Assembly: GCA_023101885.1 (NCBI GenBank)
Contig: JALPQD010000401.1
Span: 744,001-808,000, forward strand
DNA from: Typhlomys cinereus
Taxonomy: Eukaryota; Chordata; Mammalia; Rodentia; Platacanthomyidae
Reading direction: 5' to 3'
DNA length: 64,000 nt
The notes under the pieces are model-generated. The model was not told where the DNA came from and did no database searches. It saw only the letters and a program-made list of their open reading frames with translations. The translations under genes were made by a program, and so were the position numbers. This document shows positions 42,006-52,960 of the stretch, in pieces. Within the stretch, counting starts at the first letter, position 1; each line of letters begins with the position of its first letter.

Positions 42006-43939
42006 AGAAAGAATCGGATGTCCCCTTGCATATGACAGGGGTATGATACCTGTTATCTGGTTTGTGGTTTTTGTTCTTTCTCTGGACAAAGATAAACGGT
42101 CTACCAGTGAGTGGGTGTTTGTAGGCAATGATGGCTACAGGAGCATTAACAAACCAGTAACTCTTGGCAGCTCACCATCATGAAGGTTCATTTCCAGTTC
42201 ACACAAAGGCCAATGTGGGCCCGGAGAGATTCCCAGAGAGAAGTCCTCCAGGTCATTGAACAAAGCTCCTTATCACCAGTGATGTCACCCATTCCGTCTG
42301 CAGCTTCAGTTCAGAAAAGACGCTCATCCACCTCCTTTCTACGGACACCAGTCATTGAGTGTGCAGGGGACCCGGACTTTCTAATGGTATCTTCCTTCTC
42401 ACTGTGTTTCCTATTAATTAAGGAAAGGCACCAACCAGAATCCTTCATTAAAGGTATAAGGAACTTACTCCTTTTTCTCAAATGTCTAAGCATAAACACA
42501 ATTGCACCCTTCCGGCTTTGGAGAAGAAGGTTCTGCCTGGTATCTACAACAGTAGGAGTTACAAGCTTAGCAGAGACTTGGCCTTGGCAAATGGCGCAAG
42601 TTAGCTACCACTTGAGGGATACATTTTAAGAAGTCGATCTACTCACTGCTAGGAATTGCAACATCTGAGATTACCTATGGTTACTTCCTTCTTCAAAGTA
42701 TTTTGGGATCAAATGGGACTGATTCCTTCCACCCCTAGAAACTGAGTTGCTTCTGGTAAAAGCCAATATCCAAACCCAGGTTTATCTGGGACACCTGAGA
42801 CCACGGATAGTGACAAATGAGACTGTCCCCACACGCACAGATGGCTGGTGAGCCCATGGCACCAGAACTCAGCTCAGAGATGCCATCAGGCACGATGGAG
42901 CCAAGTTATTTTCTTTTATGAACTTTTAATGCTTTTGGCATACTTGAACAGTGCAATAAAAATGAAAAAGTATTCATCAATATTAGTAATCCTACTGTTG
43001 CAGAGTAATATCATCCATTATGGATGGCTCCCACAGGGCGGTGGGTTTCAAGGGAATGGATAATTGAATACAAAGACCAATTCTTACTTTCACTCCAGCT
43101 CCTGTCATTAGGTCCCCAGCATGCCCCACCCCCACCCGTGCCCACTCGCAGCATTCTGCTGGCAAGCCGGAGCTAGCTCTTGACGGGACTCCATGGGCTT
43201 CCTCCAACTCCCGGGCACACCTGTTTTAAGAAGTGACTTAGTCTAAAATAACTGCTCAGGGCTCCAAGCCCCTTTCATACCATCTCATTTTCAATGTGAA
43301 ATGTACGTTTCCTCTTTGGAACCATGCAGTTGCTTGACATTTTGGTTGTCGGGACACAGTCCTCTCCCTCTAGTCTCAGTTCCAGGGCAGAGACAGACCA
43401 CGACAATTAGCTGGGAGGGAACTCTGTCCTCTCCCAACTCAGGTTCATCCCTCGCCAGCCAGCCAGCCAATCAAAGCCACGTGCAGTGCCACTCCTCTCC
43501 TGAAGGTGGCAGTCCGAGAGGCGCGTGCCAACAAGGAGAGAGACCTAGGTTCCAATCTGAGAATCCAACATAGGAGGAAGTGCTCTGCATGAGGGAAACA
43601 GGCTTGGAAGAGCAATGGACAGGGCTGGAAGCAACCAGAAGAAGTAGGCCGAGGAAACAGGAAGGGGTAGAAAGAAAGATCAAAGCTGTGTCTCCACATG
43701 ACAGCACTGAGTGGGCACGGCCTGTCGTCCTGTGCCCAGCAACACAGAGCATGTCCAGGACTTGGTAAACTCACCTCCTCTTTATTCCTCCTAGGTGCCA
43801 TGCCTTCGGTCCTTTGACTCTCTTCTCCCTACCTCTCTTCTCCTGCATCCTCCGGTGCTGCCCACTGGTGCCTGGGACTAAGGCCAGAGAGCAATACATG
43901 TGAGAAGGAAATGAACACACGAAACACGCTATGATAGCG
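42006..43939. other. Repeat-free interval, no confirmed gene
   Basis: No interspersed repeat is recognised. A plus-strand frame (42180-42629, about 149 codons) is the longest in the window outside repeats and includes an R-R-S-S-T kinase-like word, but I recognise no domain. Around 43466-43486 'cagccaatcaaagccacgtg' combines a CCAAT box and a CACGTG E-box. Confidence 0.4.
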
Positions 43940-44065
43940 CTCACCTGGCATCTGGGCACTGGAGCAGGGACAAGGGTTCAAGGTCAGCCTGGTCTCTAGC
44001 GAAAGTTCGTGGTCAGCCAGGACTACACACAGAGACCGGGTCTCAATAAGACAAGACAATGATGA
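43940..44065 (+). mobile_element. B1 fragment
   Basis: 'caaggtcagcctggtctcta' and 'acagagaccgggtctcaata' are the 3' part of a B1-type SINE. Confidence 0.65.
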
Positions 44066-44310
44066 TGATTAATGAGTGGCAAGCGTTTCCTCATGCAAGC
44101 AGTGTGCATTGTGGCCGTTATTCCTCAGCAAGTTGGCGCGAGACTGGAGCCACTGTGAAGGGTTTGCAGAAGAGTAAATTTAGCCTTCCTAGCTTCCCCC
44201 CCAAAGATTTGATCAGCACACGCCCACCATTCTATTTCCTTCATGCCTCCACTGACCAGTCTTCTCTATGTTCTCATGTGGACCTTTCTTTTTTAAATTG
44301 ATTTATTCAA

Positions 44311-44712
44311 TGTGCCAATAAAATCACAACCAAATGGCTTAAGGGGAAACAGGAGTTTTATTCTGGCTATGGTTGTTTTAGTCTAGCTTGGCAGAAGAGC
44401 TCATACCAATACCAGGGGCGAGGGAACTGGCCACACCATTTCCACAAGATTGCTGGAGGGGGAGGCAAACCTCACTGATCAGACAGCCTACCTGTCCCAG
44501 TATGCTGAAGAATGCCTATTACTGAAGCAGCTCTCTCCATCTTACTCACCTGCCCAGAGAAAAGTCTCATCCACCATGGGCTGGTTCTTCTTTTAATTAG
44601 ACAATCTCCTGCAGGCTTGCACAGGGCTTAAACCGACTACTAATTCTTTACAAATGTGACCGAAGCTCAAGGCTTCAACTGTCAGGCTGACACCTATAGC
44701 TAGCTGCCACAC
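44311..44712 (-). mobile_element. MaLR/ERVL-like LTR, reverse
   Basis: 'aaatggcttaaggggaaaca', 'cgagggaactggccacacc' and 'tgacacctatagctagctg' correspond in order to the elements at 26092 and 36702. Confidence 0.7.
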
Positions 44713-44744
44713 CCACTAACCATTACGCATTCTTAAGTTGTATA

Positions 44745-45053
44745 GCTGCATTACTATTTATCACTGTGATTTCATCTGGCAGAAAGAACTTCAAGGAAGA
44801 TGGATTTATTCCAACTCGTGGTTTCAGAGGATAAAATCTATGTTGTCAGGGAGAGCATAGTAGAGCAGCTCAATTCCCAGCTGCCGCAAACAAAAAGCAG
44901 TCAGGTATAGCATGCCCCCCACCCTGCAAGAATTTGTCCTTAGTTACCTTCTTCCAAAGTTCCACAGCTTCCCAAAACAGCCCCACCAGTTGGGGAACAA
45001 GCCATTCGAAATAGAAGCCTGTGAGGTAATTTCAGATTCAAACCATAGCACTA
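44745..45053 (-). mobile_element. MaLR LTR, reverse
   Basis: 'gaagatggatttattccaac', 'ccccaccagttggggaacaa' and the outer end 'cagattcaaaccatagca', the reverse of tgctatggtttgaatctg. Confidence 0.7.
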
Positions 45054-46220
45054 TCCAAACAGCCTTTTATCCACTGGACTGAATTCTTGGCAAGCTGGAA
45101 GGGAGTTGGGAACAGCACTGGGGTCCAGCGTCCAGGACAGGGTGATGTCGGCCATGACAGAGCCACAGCCAGGTTGTAAAAGACTCAGATGCTGATCTAC
45201 CTGCCCTGTAACTAAACGTTTGATAATATTCATCAAGTAATTAAGTCATGTCTTGCAGACCACAGTTCATTATGACAGAGCTGAACAGTGGCAGAATCTT
45301 CATAGAAATGAAAATAAACATAACGATCATTTCAATTTCCTAGGATATTTAGAGCACTGGATTATTCATGCAGAGCAACAATTCTGTGGGTAATTTTGGG
45401 ACCTTGGAAATCTTACAGTTTAACTTTATCATTTGGTTCCTTTGTATTCACTCTACCAGAAGTCAAGAGAGGCGGGAGGACTGACAGAATTCTTATCAAC
45501 TGTCCACACACAATGAACCCTAATTAGTCAATCCAGGCTAAGCAGATACATTTGAGAGATTCCTGCTGATTCTCCCAAAGACCTGTTTGCACTGTGGGTG
45601 GTTTGGAAGATGCAAGCCCTCCCTGCTGACATCTCTGTGTTCTCTGGCCTTTGTCCTCATCACTGTGGTTCATGGGACCACCCTGGCTATGGTGTGTTGA
45701 ATTTGAATCCCACACACATTTTCTTTAGCTCACTCAGCAATTCTGAAAGTTCCATTAGATAGTGATATTCAGGAATTAAGAGATCTAATATTTTAAAAAA
45801 AAAACTAGATTTCCATTTTCTCTTTTAAAATCAAAAGCTGTGTTACACACCCTTGTACTTCAGCACTTGAAGAGGTAAGGTAGAGGTCAACCTGAGTGTT
45901 TGGAAGATGCATAACTTTCATTGCCTTGCATGTGTGGCAATTGAGAAAGTGCCCTGACTTCTTAGTTGTAAGGACACAATGCTCGTCATGGCTTGGATAC
46001 ATTGAGCATAAATAAAAGCAACTGACTCTTTCATGACATTGCTAATAACAATGGTAGTGATGGCGGATTGTGTAATAACAGGCTGCACTGTAAGCCACAG
46101 ACCCTCTCAAATGCTTACCATACTTTATCTTCATATCCAGCATATGATTTAGGGTTAAGCTGCATACTTACTAGGCAAGTTTTCTCCTTTTGCTTCTCTT
46201 CTCAAAGGGAAAAAAAAAAA
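45054..46220. other. Repeat-poor interval
   Basis: No recognised gene. 45225-45440 is ATTA-rich with balanced composition and could be conserved non-coding DNA. An A-run is at 45794. Confidence 0.35.
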
Positions 46221-46221
46221 A

Positions 46222-46660
46222 AAACTCAGCCAAGAGACCAAAACGGGAGAAGCAGAGTTTATTTAACAAAGCAAAGAAAAGCAAAATGCAGAATTTGCTC
46301 CAGAGAGATTGGAGCCAGATGTTCTGACATGGTGGTAGCCCAGCAGGTTCTGTGTGGTGAAGTTTTAAGGAGTTTTAGGAATATCTTTGCAGTGTGCTGC
46401 ATACACAGAATGAGGTAACCTTTTTCTACCTCCCAGATCAAGATGGACTTGATTACCCTTTTTTCTTTTCTTTTTTTTTTTTTTTTAACATGGGAGCTGG
46501 GATCCGAACTCAGAACCTTCTGCTTGTGAGACAGAGTCACAACCCCTGAGCCATCTCTCCAGCCCTTTGATTACCCTTTTATAGTACTTTTTCCCCCATG
46601 ACCCGCTTGAAGAGCCCACAAGTGGAGGGAGATGTTAAACTGCAAAGCAAATGATGCTGT
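46222..46660 (-). mobile_element. ERV1-like LTR, interrupted by head-only SINE
   Basis: The minus strand gives 'ttaaataaactctgcttctc' (polyadenylation signal, then U5) ending 'gtctcttggctgag'. The U3 side lies toward 46660. Confidence 0.6.
46463..46566 (-). mobile_element. SINE-A head-only insertion
   Basis: Only the tRNA-derived head (reversed 'gagccatctctccagccc' to 'ggagctgggatccgaactc') plus a poly(T) run. The perfect 14-bp TSD 'ttgattaccctttt' is at 46449-46462 and 46567-46580. The poly(A) begins where full-length copies have the internal 'catgtaaaaa' word. Confidence 0.85.
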
Positions 46661-46667
46661 AATCGTC

Positions 46668-47021
46668 ATGGTTTGAATATAAGTCACCCCTCATGGGCTC
46701 ATGTGTTTGAATCTTTAGTTGATATTGGGACGGTCATGTCACCTTTAGAAGGTGGAGTCATACTGGAGAAGGCATGTCACAGGGGATGGACTTTGAGGCT
46801 GGTTAGCCCCACCTTGCAGTTGACAGTTTTCGTAGCTCTCAGCTTCCATGAAGGATGTGACTTAAGCCTCCTTTGGCTTCTGCCAGCCAGCCATGCCTCT
46901 TTCGCCATAATGGACTGTATCTTCCCTCTGGAAACTGTAGCTGAATAAATCTCCCTTTGTCCTCTTGATTTGCTTGAGTTCGAGTTGTGTTTCACCACAG
47001 CAAAGAAGAGTAACTAGTACA
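46668..47021 (+). mobile_element. MaLR solo LTR
   Basis: Starts 'gtcatggtttgaatataag', contains 'gaaggtggagtcatactgg' and 'ctgaataaatctccctttg', and ends 'agagtaactagtaca'. Confidence 0.8.
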
Positions 47022-47314
47022 GTAATGGATCCGGGGTCTTTTGAGGATGAGATCCTTTAGTAGTGTGCATGTTAAGCAATTGGGAAGGTTCCCTGGAGCG
47101 TGACTTCCACTATAGGAGGAAGAATCCAACTGCAACTTTAAGGATGTTTAGCTCAAGGGGCATTCTGAACCAACTACTGAGACACAGCTGTATTTTCCTT
47201 GGTTCCCTCATGTCTAACTTCTTGACTGAGACACAACTATCCATATTCAGCTGCAGTTTACTTGATTACCTCATATCCACTACTTATCTACCTAGTCTTC
47301 TCCATTTCTAAGCG

Positions 47315-47400
47315 TTGTGAAGGCAAGATGAGGTCCAGTAGCTCACCCAAAGTCACCCAGTTTTACACAACAGAGCCAAGATTTGAACCAAGCAAAGCAA
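47315..47400 (+). repeat. MIR SINE fragment
   Basis: 'tagctcacccaaagtcaccc' and 'agagccaagatttgaacca' match the conserved MIR core in order. Confidence 0.7.
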
Positions 47401-47509
47401 AAACTTAAGTACTAGTTAGGAAATGTCTCCCATGTGATTCTGTCAGGAACAAACTATTGTTGGCTTATGGAGGTCTGCTGTAACCAAACTCTGAATCTGC
47501 ACTTGGCCA

Positions 47510-47700
47510 CATGTCACCTGGGAGCACTTGGATAACTTGATTGATATCTTTAAACTTTAGTGTCATCTATGGAAAAAAAGAGACAATAATTTTTGCCTCC
47601 TACATTCTTTAGACTTACAGAATTTAGTGAGCTTGTAAAATGCTTGGCACAGGAAACAGCTGACAGTCAAGTGCTCAATTAAGTTCACTTGGCACTGAAC
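47510..47700 (+). repeat. MIR SINE
   Basis: 'gtgtcatctatggaaaaaaa', 'gacaataatttttgcctcc', 'aaaatgcttggcacaggaaa' and 'gtgctcaattaag' follow the MIR 3' half in order. Confidence 0.75.
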
Positions 47701-47879
47701 ACGTCAGGAGCACCTACTTAAGAGAAAGGTCTGAGACTGATGCAAGGCACCTTCTCTAGTGTCTAAGATTTTGTCACCTCAAGGAAATATTTATAGATAT
47801 GCATCATTCAGTTCATTGCCTAGGAAAGTGCTCAGTAAGTATAGCTCCATTGGGCAATACCATCATCTAAAGTAACATG

Positions 47880-48235
47880 AGGGCTGGAGGGATGGCTCAG
47901 TTAGTATAGTGCTTGTTTTGTAGCATGAGAACCTCAGTTCAAACCCCAGGAGCCCACAAAAAAATGCCAAATGTGGTGGGGCATGCTTGGGATTTCAGCG
48001 CTGGGCAAGTGGAGACAGAAGAAACTCACCTGGAACTCATCAGTCAGGTAGCCAGTGTAGACTAACTGGTGAGTTCCAAGCCCCAGTGAGAGATCCTTTC
48101 TCAGAGGAGGAGGAGACCTTCCTGAGAATGACACCTGAGGCTGCCATCAGGCTTCATGTGAACCTCCATACACATGCGTGTCCATCTGCACATACACATG
48201 AACACGCACATGCACGTGCACACACACAGAGCCAA
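47880..48235 (+). mobile_element. B4A SINE, near full length
   Basis: Head 'gggctggagggatggctcag', 'tcagttcaaaccccaggagc', B1-like body 'gtggggcatgcttgggattt', 'aactggtgagttccaagccc', 'agtgagagatcctttctca' and an ACAC tail. Confidence 0.85.
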
Positions 48236-49484
48236 TCACTCAATCAACCAAACCATGCTTATTCCCTAGTTTCCATCTTCCAGCTAATATTTTCAGCAAG
48301 CATGTATTGTATTTCTCATTGAGGCGAATGTTTCTTCTACCAGATTCATAGGAAGGCTTCAAATCCATATGCATAGAAAAAGATCAAAATGAGAAGTTGA
48401 CCAAACTCTGTTGTTCTAAAAAGCAAAAAGTCAGGGAAAAAAAATTCTGAAAATCAGTTCATGTACAGTCAGTCAGCAAACAAAATAGCATCATGAAAGA
48501 AATTTTCCTGGTTAGGATCAGAATGCATTAATACCAATGAAAACAGAATGTAGACCTCTTCTGACATATTTTAAACCATTTAAAGATAAACATTTGTGCA
48601 CCATAAGCCACAAATGGGTTGAAACTCCAATGAGGACTTTATCAGCCATCTGCTAGTCTCCTAATGAGGCTGGTAACTATCATTGTTTACAGTTGGGCAC
48701 CGGGGGTCATGGGTATTTGTTTATCATGGAAACTTCAATGCGTCACCACAGAAGCTGAGTCTTTTTTTCACAGGGGCTAATTACCAATATAATAAAACAA
48801 CATTTTAAAAAGAATCTCTTGGAGTCTACAGAGGAAGCTAAATTGGCACAAGTACAAACCACAGTACCCACTTCGCTTCCATCTAGTGAATCCTGATTAC
48901 AGAAGCTGTATCATATTTAACTGCTAACAATACCAGGCCACCGATGGGTCCTTTGCTACTTATCACTTAATCACAAGAAGCTTCATGAGCCATCTGGATC
49001 TCTAAGATGCTTGCTCCAACAATCTATATATGGAGTATGCAAACCCTTAGCAAGATCCACAAGGCATTTTTCAACCTGTTTTCAAAATAAGATACTACTT
49101 GAAACTTCTGGCCTCCTGCTGCCCAAGCCAACTTTCTGGTTGAGGTGGCAGGTGAGAAACCGTTGACTTAGAAACAAAGAAACGATGAGCTGATTCCAAT
49201 TTTATTCTTTGATTGACAGCTTCAGCAACCTAGAAATGTAGGTCCCATTACATTGATCTTGGTCTATGGATAGTGGCAGATCTCCGCAGTCCACTGGAGG
49301 AGAAATATCATGGGCTGTTCCATTAGCCAATGATAGCTTCTCAGCTTATTCATTCTCCGCATCCCAGAGTAGAAAACATGGTCACAATTTGATGGTGTTC
49401 CTATGCAATTCTTACTGGTTACATGGTCTAAACTAAAGGAGTCGAAAATTGGAAAAGGCATTCTATTTTGCTATAATTACCTGG
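48236..49484. other. Repeat-poor interval with possible conserved block
   Basis: No repeat is recognised. 48580-48800 contains 'cctaatgaggctggtaacta' and 'cagaagctgagtc' in a balanced setting, compatible with a conserved non-coding element. No exon is seen. Confidence 0.4.
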
Positions 49485-49572
49485 AATTGGCAATGTAGCT
49501 CAGAGATACAGTGTTTGCCTGACATGCATGAGATCCTGGGTTTGATCCTCAGTACTGCAAAGGAAGAAGAGG
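49485..49572 (+). mobile_element. ID element
   Basis: 'ggcaatgtagctcagagata', 'gtttgcctgacatgcatgag' and 'ggtttgatcctcagtactgc' are the tRNA-derived ID core with intact-looking A and B boxes. Confidence 0.8.
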
Positions 49573-49977
49573 GTGGGAATTGCCTTTAATCATGATAATA
49601 AAACTGCAGGAAAGCATCCTCTTTCATGAACTGCTTTTCACTTATTCTAAAACCTCAAATGTGAAAGTTGAAAACCAGTCACTAATGTACACATGACTAG
49701 GGAATAAGTAGCCCATAAAAATCTGGAAAATAGAAGAGAAATTAAGGTGGACTGATATGGAAAAGAATTGAAATGAATCAGCTGCTGATCTGAATGGAGT
49801 TCCTAAAAATGTAGGCATAGAAGAACACATGAGAGATAAATGTGGCATTCAAAATAAGTGCAAAATAAAATTATTCATCAAATAATGCTAAGATAATATG
49901 TTCACCTTGAGTGAGCAGCTACATCTTCATATAATATACTTCATATAATTATACTTCATATAATATACTAAAACATG

Positions 49978-50279
49978 GACCAGAGAGATGACTCAGGAGT
50001 TAGGCCTCTGCCTTGCAAGCAGAAGGTCCCAGGTCCCATGTAAAAATGCCAGGAGGAAATGGTGGAGGCCTATACTTCTGATTCCAGAGGATGGAGCCTG
50101 GGAAATTCTACAGCAAAGCAAAGAGGAGGTAGAGCAATCCAGGGTGATTCCCAAAGTTACCCCTGGGCTTCCACAGGAGCACATAGTGCCTTCTGAGACA
50201 CACAGACACACAGACACACGCACAGACTGACATGCACAGACACACACATACAGTAAATAAATAAATAAATCTATTAAAA
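49978..50279 (+). mobile_element. SINE-A, older subfamily
   Basis: 'gaccagagagatgactcagg', a shortened B-box region, 'agcaaagcaaagaggaggta', (CAGA)/(CA) tail and (AAAT)n. The likely TSD is 'tatactaaaa' versus 'tatactgaaa'. Confidence 0.8.
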
Positions 50280-50339
50280 ATATACTGAAATAAAATCCAG
50301 AGAACTTAATAATTAAATATAAAAGCAAAACCTTGAAAA

Positions 50340-50505
50340 ATGTAGGCAACTATTTATATATGTTGAATATCCCCTATCTGAACTATATGAAAAGTAGTTC
50401 AGATTTGGAGTTTTTTGGGGTTTTGGAACACTGGCATATATAATGAGGTATTTGGAGGATGAGAACAAAGCATCAAGCCAAAGATTAATTCATATTTCAT
50501 GATCA
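50340..50505. repeat. Tigger-like end fragment
   Basis: 'gttgaatatcccctatctga' followed by 'tttggggttttggaacactg' and 'aatgaggtatttggaggatg' matches the other end of the element type at 23455-24085. Confidence 0.55.
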
Positions 50506-50524
50506 TTCCATTTATTTTTTTGTT

Positions 50525-50835
50525 GGGGAGCACACACATGACATCGTGCACATACACGATCAGAGGGTAACTTTCAGGAGTCAGTTCTCACCTTCCACCC
50601 TGCTGAGACAAGGTCTCTCTTATTTCTCTACTACCTAGCATACTTCAAGCTAGCTAGCCCACCAGCTTCTAGTTAATTCTTATGCTTCCGCTCCTATCTC
50701 ATCATAGGTGGGCCAGGATTACAGACATGTATCACCATACTCGGTCATTTACATGTGGGTTTAGGGGATCGAACTCAGGTTGTCAGACTTGTACAGCAAG
50801 CGCTTTCACCCACTGGGCCATCTCTATGCACCCAG
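50525..50835 (-). mobile_element. B4-type SINE, reverse
   Basis: 'cagttctcaccttccaccct', 'ctgctgagacaaggtctctc', 'ccaggattacagacatgtat', 'ggatcgaactcaggttgtca' and 'caagcgctttcacccactgg'. Confidence 0.75.
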
Positions 50836-51061
50836 AAAAGAAGTTTTCATAGTGTAGAATTTTCTGCCTAGAACATCGTGTTGGAGATTTTACAAACACA
50901 GATTATAGAGCATGTCGAAGTATGACTTTTTAGATTAGAGAAACTCAATCCTTATCATTAGTGTAGGAGAGAAGAGAGAAACCACAAAGCACAGTGATCA
51001 GATCATCAGCCACACTATGCCGGCTAGGAGTCCGCCAATGGCTTCAACAGAAAAACTATTA

Positions 51062-51288
51062 AATGAGGCTTGGAGAGGTGGCTCAGGGGTTAAGCCTGTG
51101 CCTTGCAGGCGGAAGGTCCTGAGTTCGGATCCTACACCCCACATATAGACGCCTGGCGGAAGCGGGGGCGGCCTGCGTTTCCGGTCCTGGTAGGGCGGAG
51201 CCTGTGAATCCAGGGGCAGAGTAAACAAGGAGGAGGTGGAGATGGTCCATGGTGGTTCCCAAATTCGTCCGTGGTTCTACATACGTAC

Positions 51289-51335
<47 letters not shown>

Positions 51336-51390
51336 TGAATAAATAATAAATAAAAAAATTTTAAAAAAGAACCTGTTTTAAAAAAAAAAA
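51062..51390 (+). mobile_element. SINE-A, young subfamily
   Basis: Body nearly identical to 39092 and 27331, with a (CA)n tract at 51298-51332 and a long A-rich tail. The TSD 'agaaaaactatta' is at 51049-51061 and 51391-51403. Confidence 0.93.
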
Positions 51391-51403
51391 AGAAAAACTA
51401 TTA

Positions 51404-52587
51404 GGCAATTTGTTCACATGCATTCCATAAATTTAAAAACATGAGACAAACTGTGATTTTTCTCAGAAACTCCATTAAAGTAGTGAGAATCATGAAGGTT
51501 GTTGAGGTTACGCATACCTCCACATCGTGAGGATTATTCTGGCAGATGCCACTATCTAGTAAATATGGTGTATTGTCTTCTAGCCAAGGTGCTTCCAAGC
51601 TATTTACGTGATCTTGCTTTATTTCGTGTGCTTTTTACATTTTCCTTTCAGGTTGCATTTTTATTTAGTTTTATTTCATGAAAGTGGATCTGGGTCCAAA
51701 ATGGTTCATGGAGTCATAAAAATGATGGTGAAGCTATATACCCCTTGTGCTAAACATGGACCACCATCAATGCACATAAGCAATCATCAAGACTGCAGGA
51801 CACAAGAAGCGTGGGAATTCGTGTCTGAAGCAAGTGAATCTATGAGGGTTGATCACGCAAGAAGGAAATGTGTGCTGATGATTATCTGAAAATGGGATTT
51901 CCTTCAACAAGAATCTTTCCACTTTTTACTGATGTCTGGATGGAAACTTTGTTGCACAATGGCCCACAGCCACTCGAAACTCCTGCATCATTTCATACAA
52001 ACTCAGTGACCTTTCCAACACTGGCATCATGAAGTCTTTTGGGATAAGAGCAGAGTAATGCTCCCTGAGTAGGAAGCCGATCAATTGTGTCATGAAAGGC
52101 AAGGAAGGAAGAGGAGCAGTCACAACTATCGGTGATGTGACCATTAAGAAGCATAGGACCAGCCCCTCAGCATGTGGCCGATATCTCACATAAGGAGAAA
52201 GAAGAACAATTTTTAGCAAAAGGCCTGCATCAGAAGCCACTGGTGGACACCATACCAGGTCAATGGCAAAGGGAGAAAATTAATTCTGTGACCTACTGCC
52301 AGCAGCTCTTTTTCTTCTCTGCTGGACAGGAGAGTCAAAGCACAAAGCACCAACATACTCCTTGCCCCTATGCAATACATCTTGGTGAAAGGCTCAAGGC
52401 TTTTGATTCTATTTATCTGTGAAAAGACACACTGTAAAGCACATATTTTCTTGTTTCATTAAAGGTTATCTGGGGAGCCGTATGGTCCTTATGGCCACAG
52501 GGACTTTAAAATGAAAATTGACAGAGTGTCAGCTAATGCATGAACCAGAGAGGAATGCATATTGTGAATTGAAAGGAATATACCTAG
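51404..52587. other. Repeat-free interval with an unassigned minus-strand frame
   Basis: No repeat is recognised. A minus-strand frame of roughly 120 codons ends in TAA at 51926-51928. Two AATAAA-type words lie about 240 bp beyond on the same strand (51665-51690). No intron boundaries or poly(A) are evident and I recognise no domain. It could be a decayed exon or retrocopy, or chance. Confidence 0.35.
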
Positions 52588-52685
52588 GACTGGGAATCTG
52601 GCTCAGTGACAGAATGCTTGCCTGCCCAGCACGTATAAGGCCCTGGGTTCAATCCCTAACACTGCCAAGGAAAAAGAAAGATATT
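52588..52685 (+). mobile_element. ID element
   Basis: 'gactgggaatctggctcagt', 'gcttgcctgcccagcacgta' and 'ctgggttcaatccctaacac' with an A-rich tail. Confidence 0.8.
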
Positions 52686-52787
52686 CCTAAACATTATTGC
52701 ATCTACTATTTCCATTATGGAGAACAATGGGTGGAAAAAAGATAGTTTTCAACTTCAATGAAGCATGGAATGAGATAGTGAGGTACA

Positions 52788-52960
52788 TGGCAGGCAAGGT
52801 GGCTCCGCAGGTAGGGTGACTGTTTGCAAACCAGAGTTTGCTTCCCCAAAGCCCACATATTGGAAGAAGAAACTGACTTCTGAAAGTTGCCCTCTGACCT
52901 CTACCATTATCATAGCATGAATGTGCATGTTCTGTCTCTCTTTCAAAGGAAATATTTTTT
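52788..52960 (+). repeat. B4-type SINE
   Basis: 'ggcaggcaaggtggctccgc', 'agcccacatattggaagaag' and 'gttgccctctgacctctacc'. Confidence 0.7.

Noticed and set aside
43466..43486. CCAAT plus CACGTG cluster as a promoter
   Set aside because: No TATA box, CpG island or downstream exon supports it. Kept only as a note.
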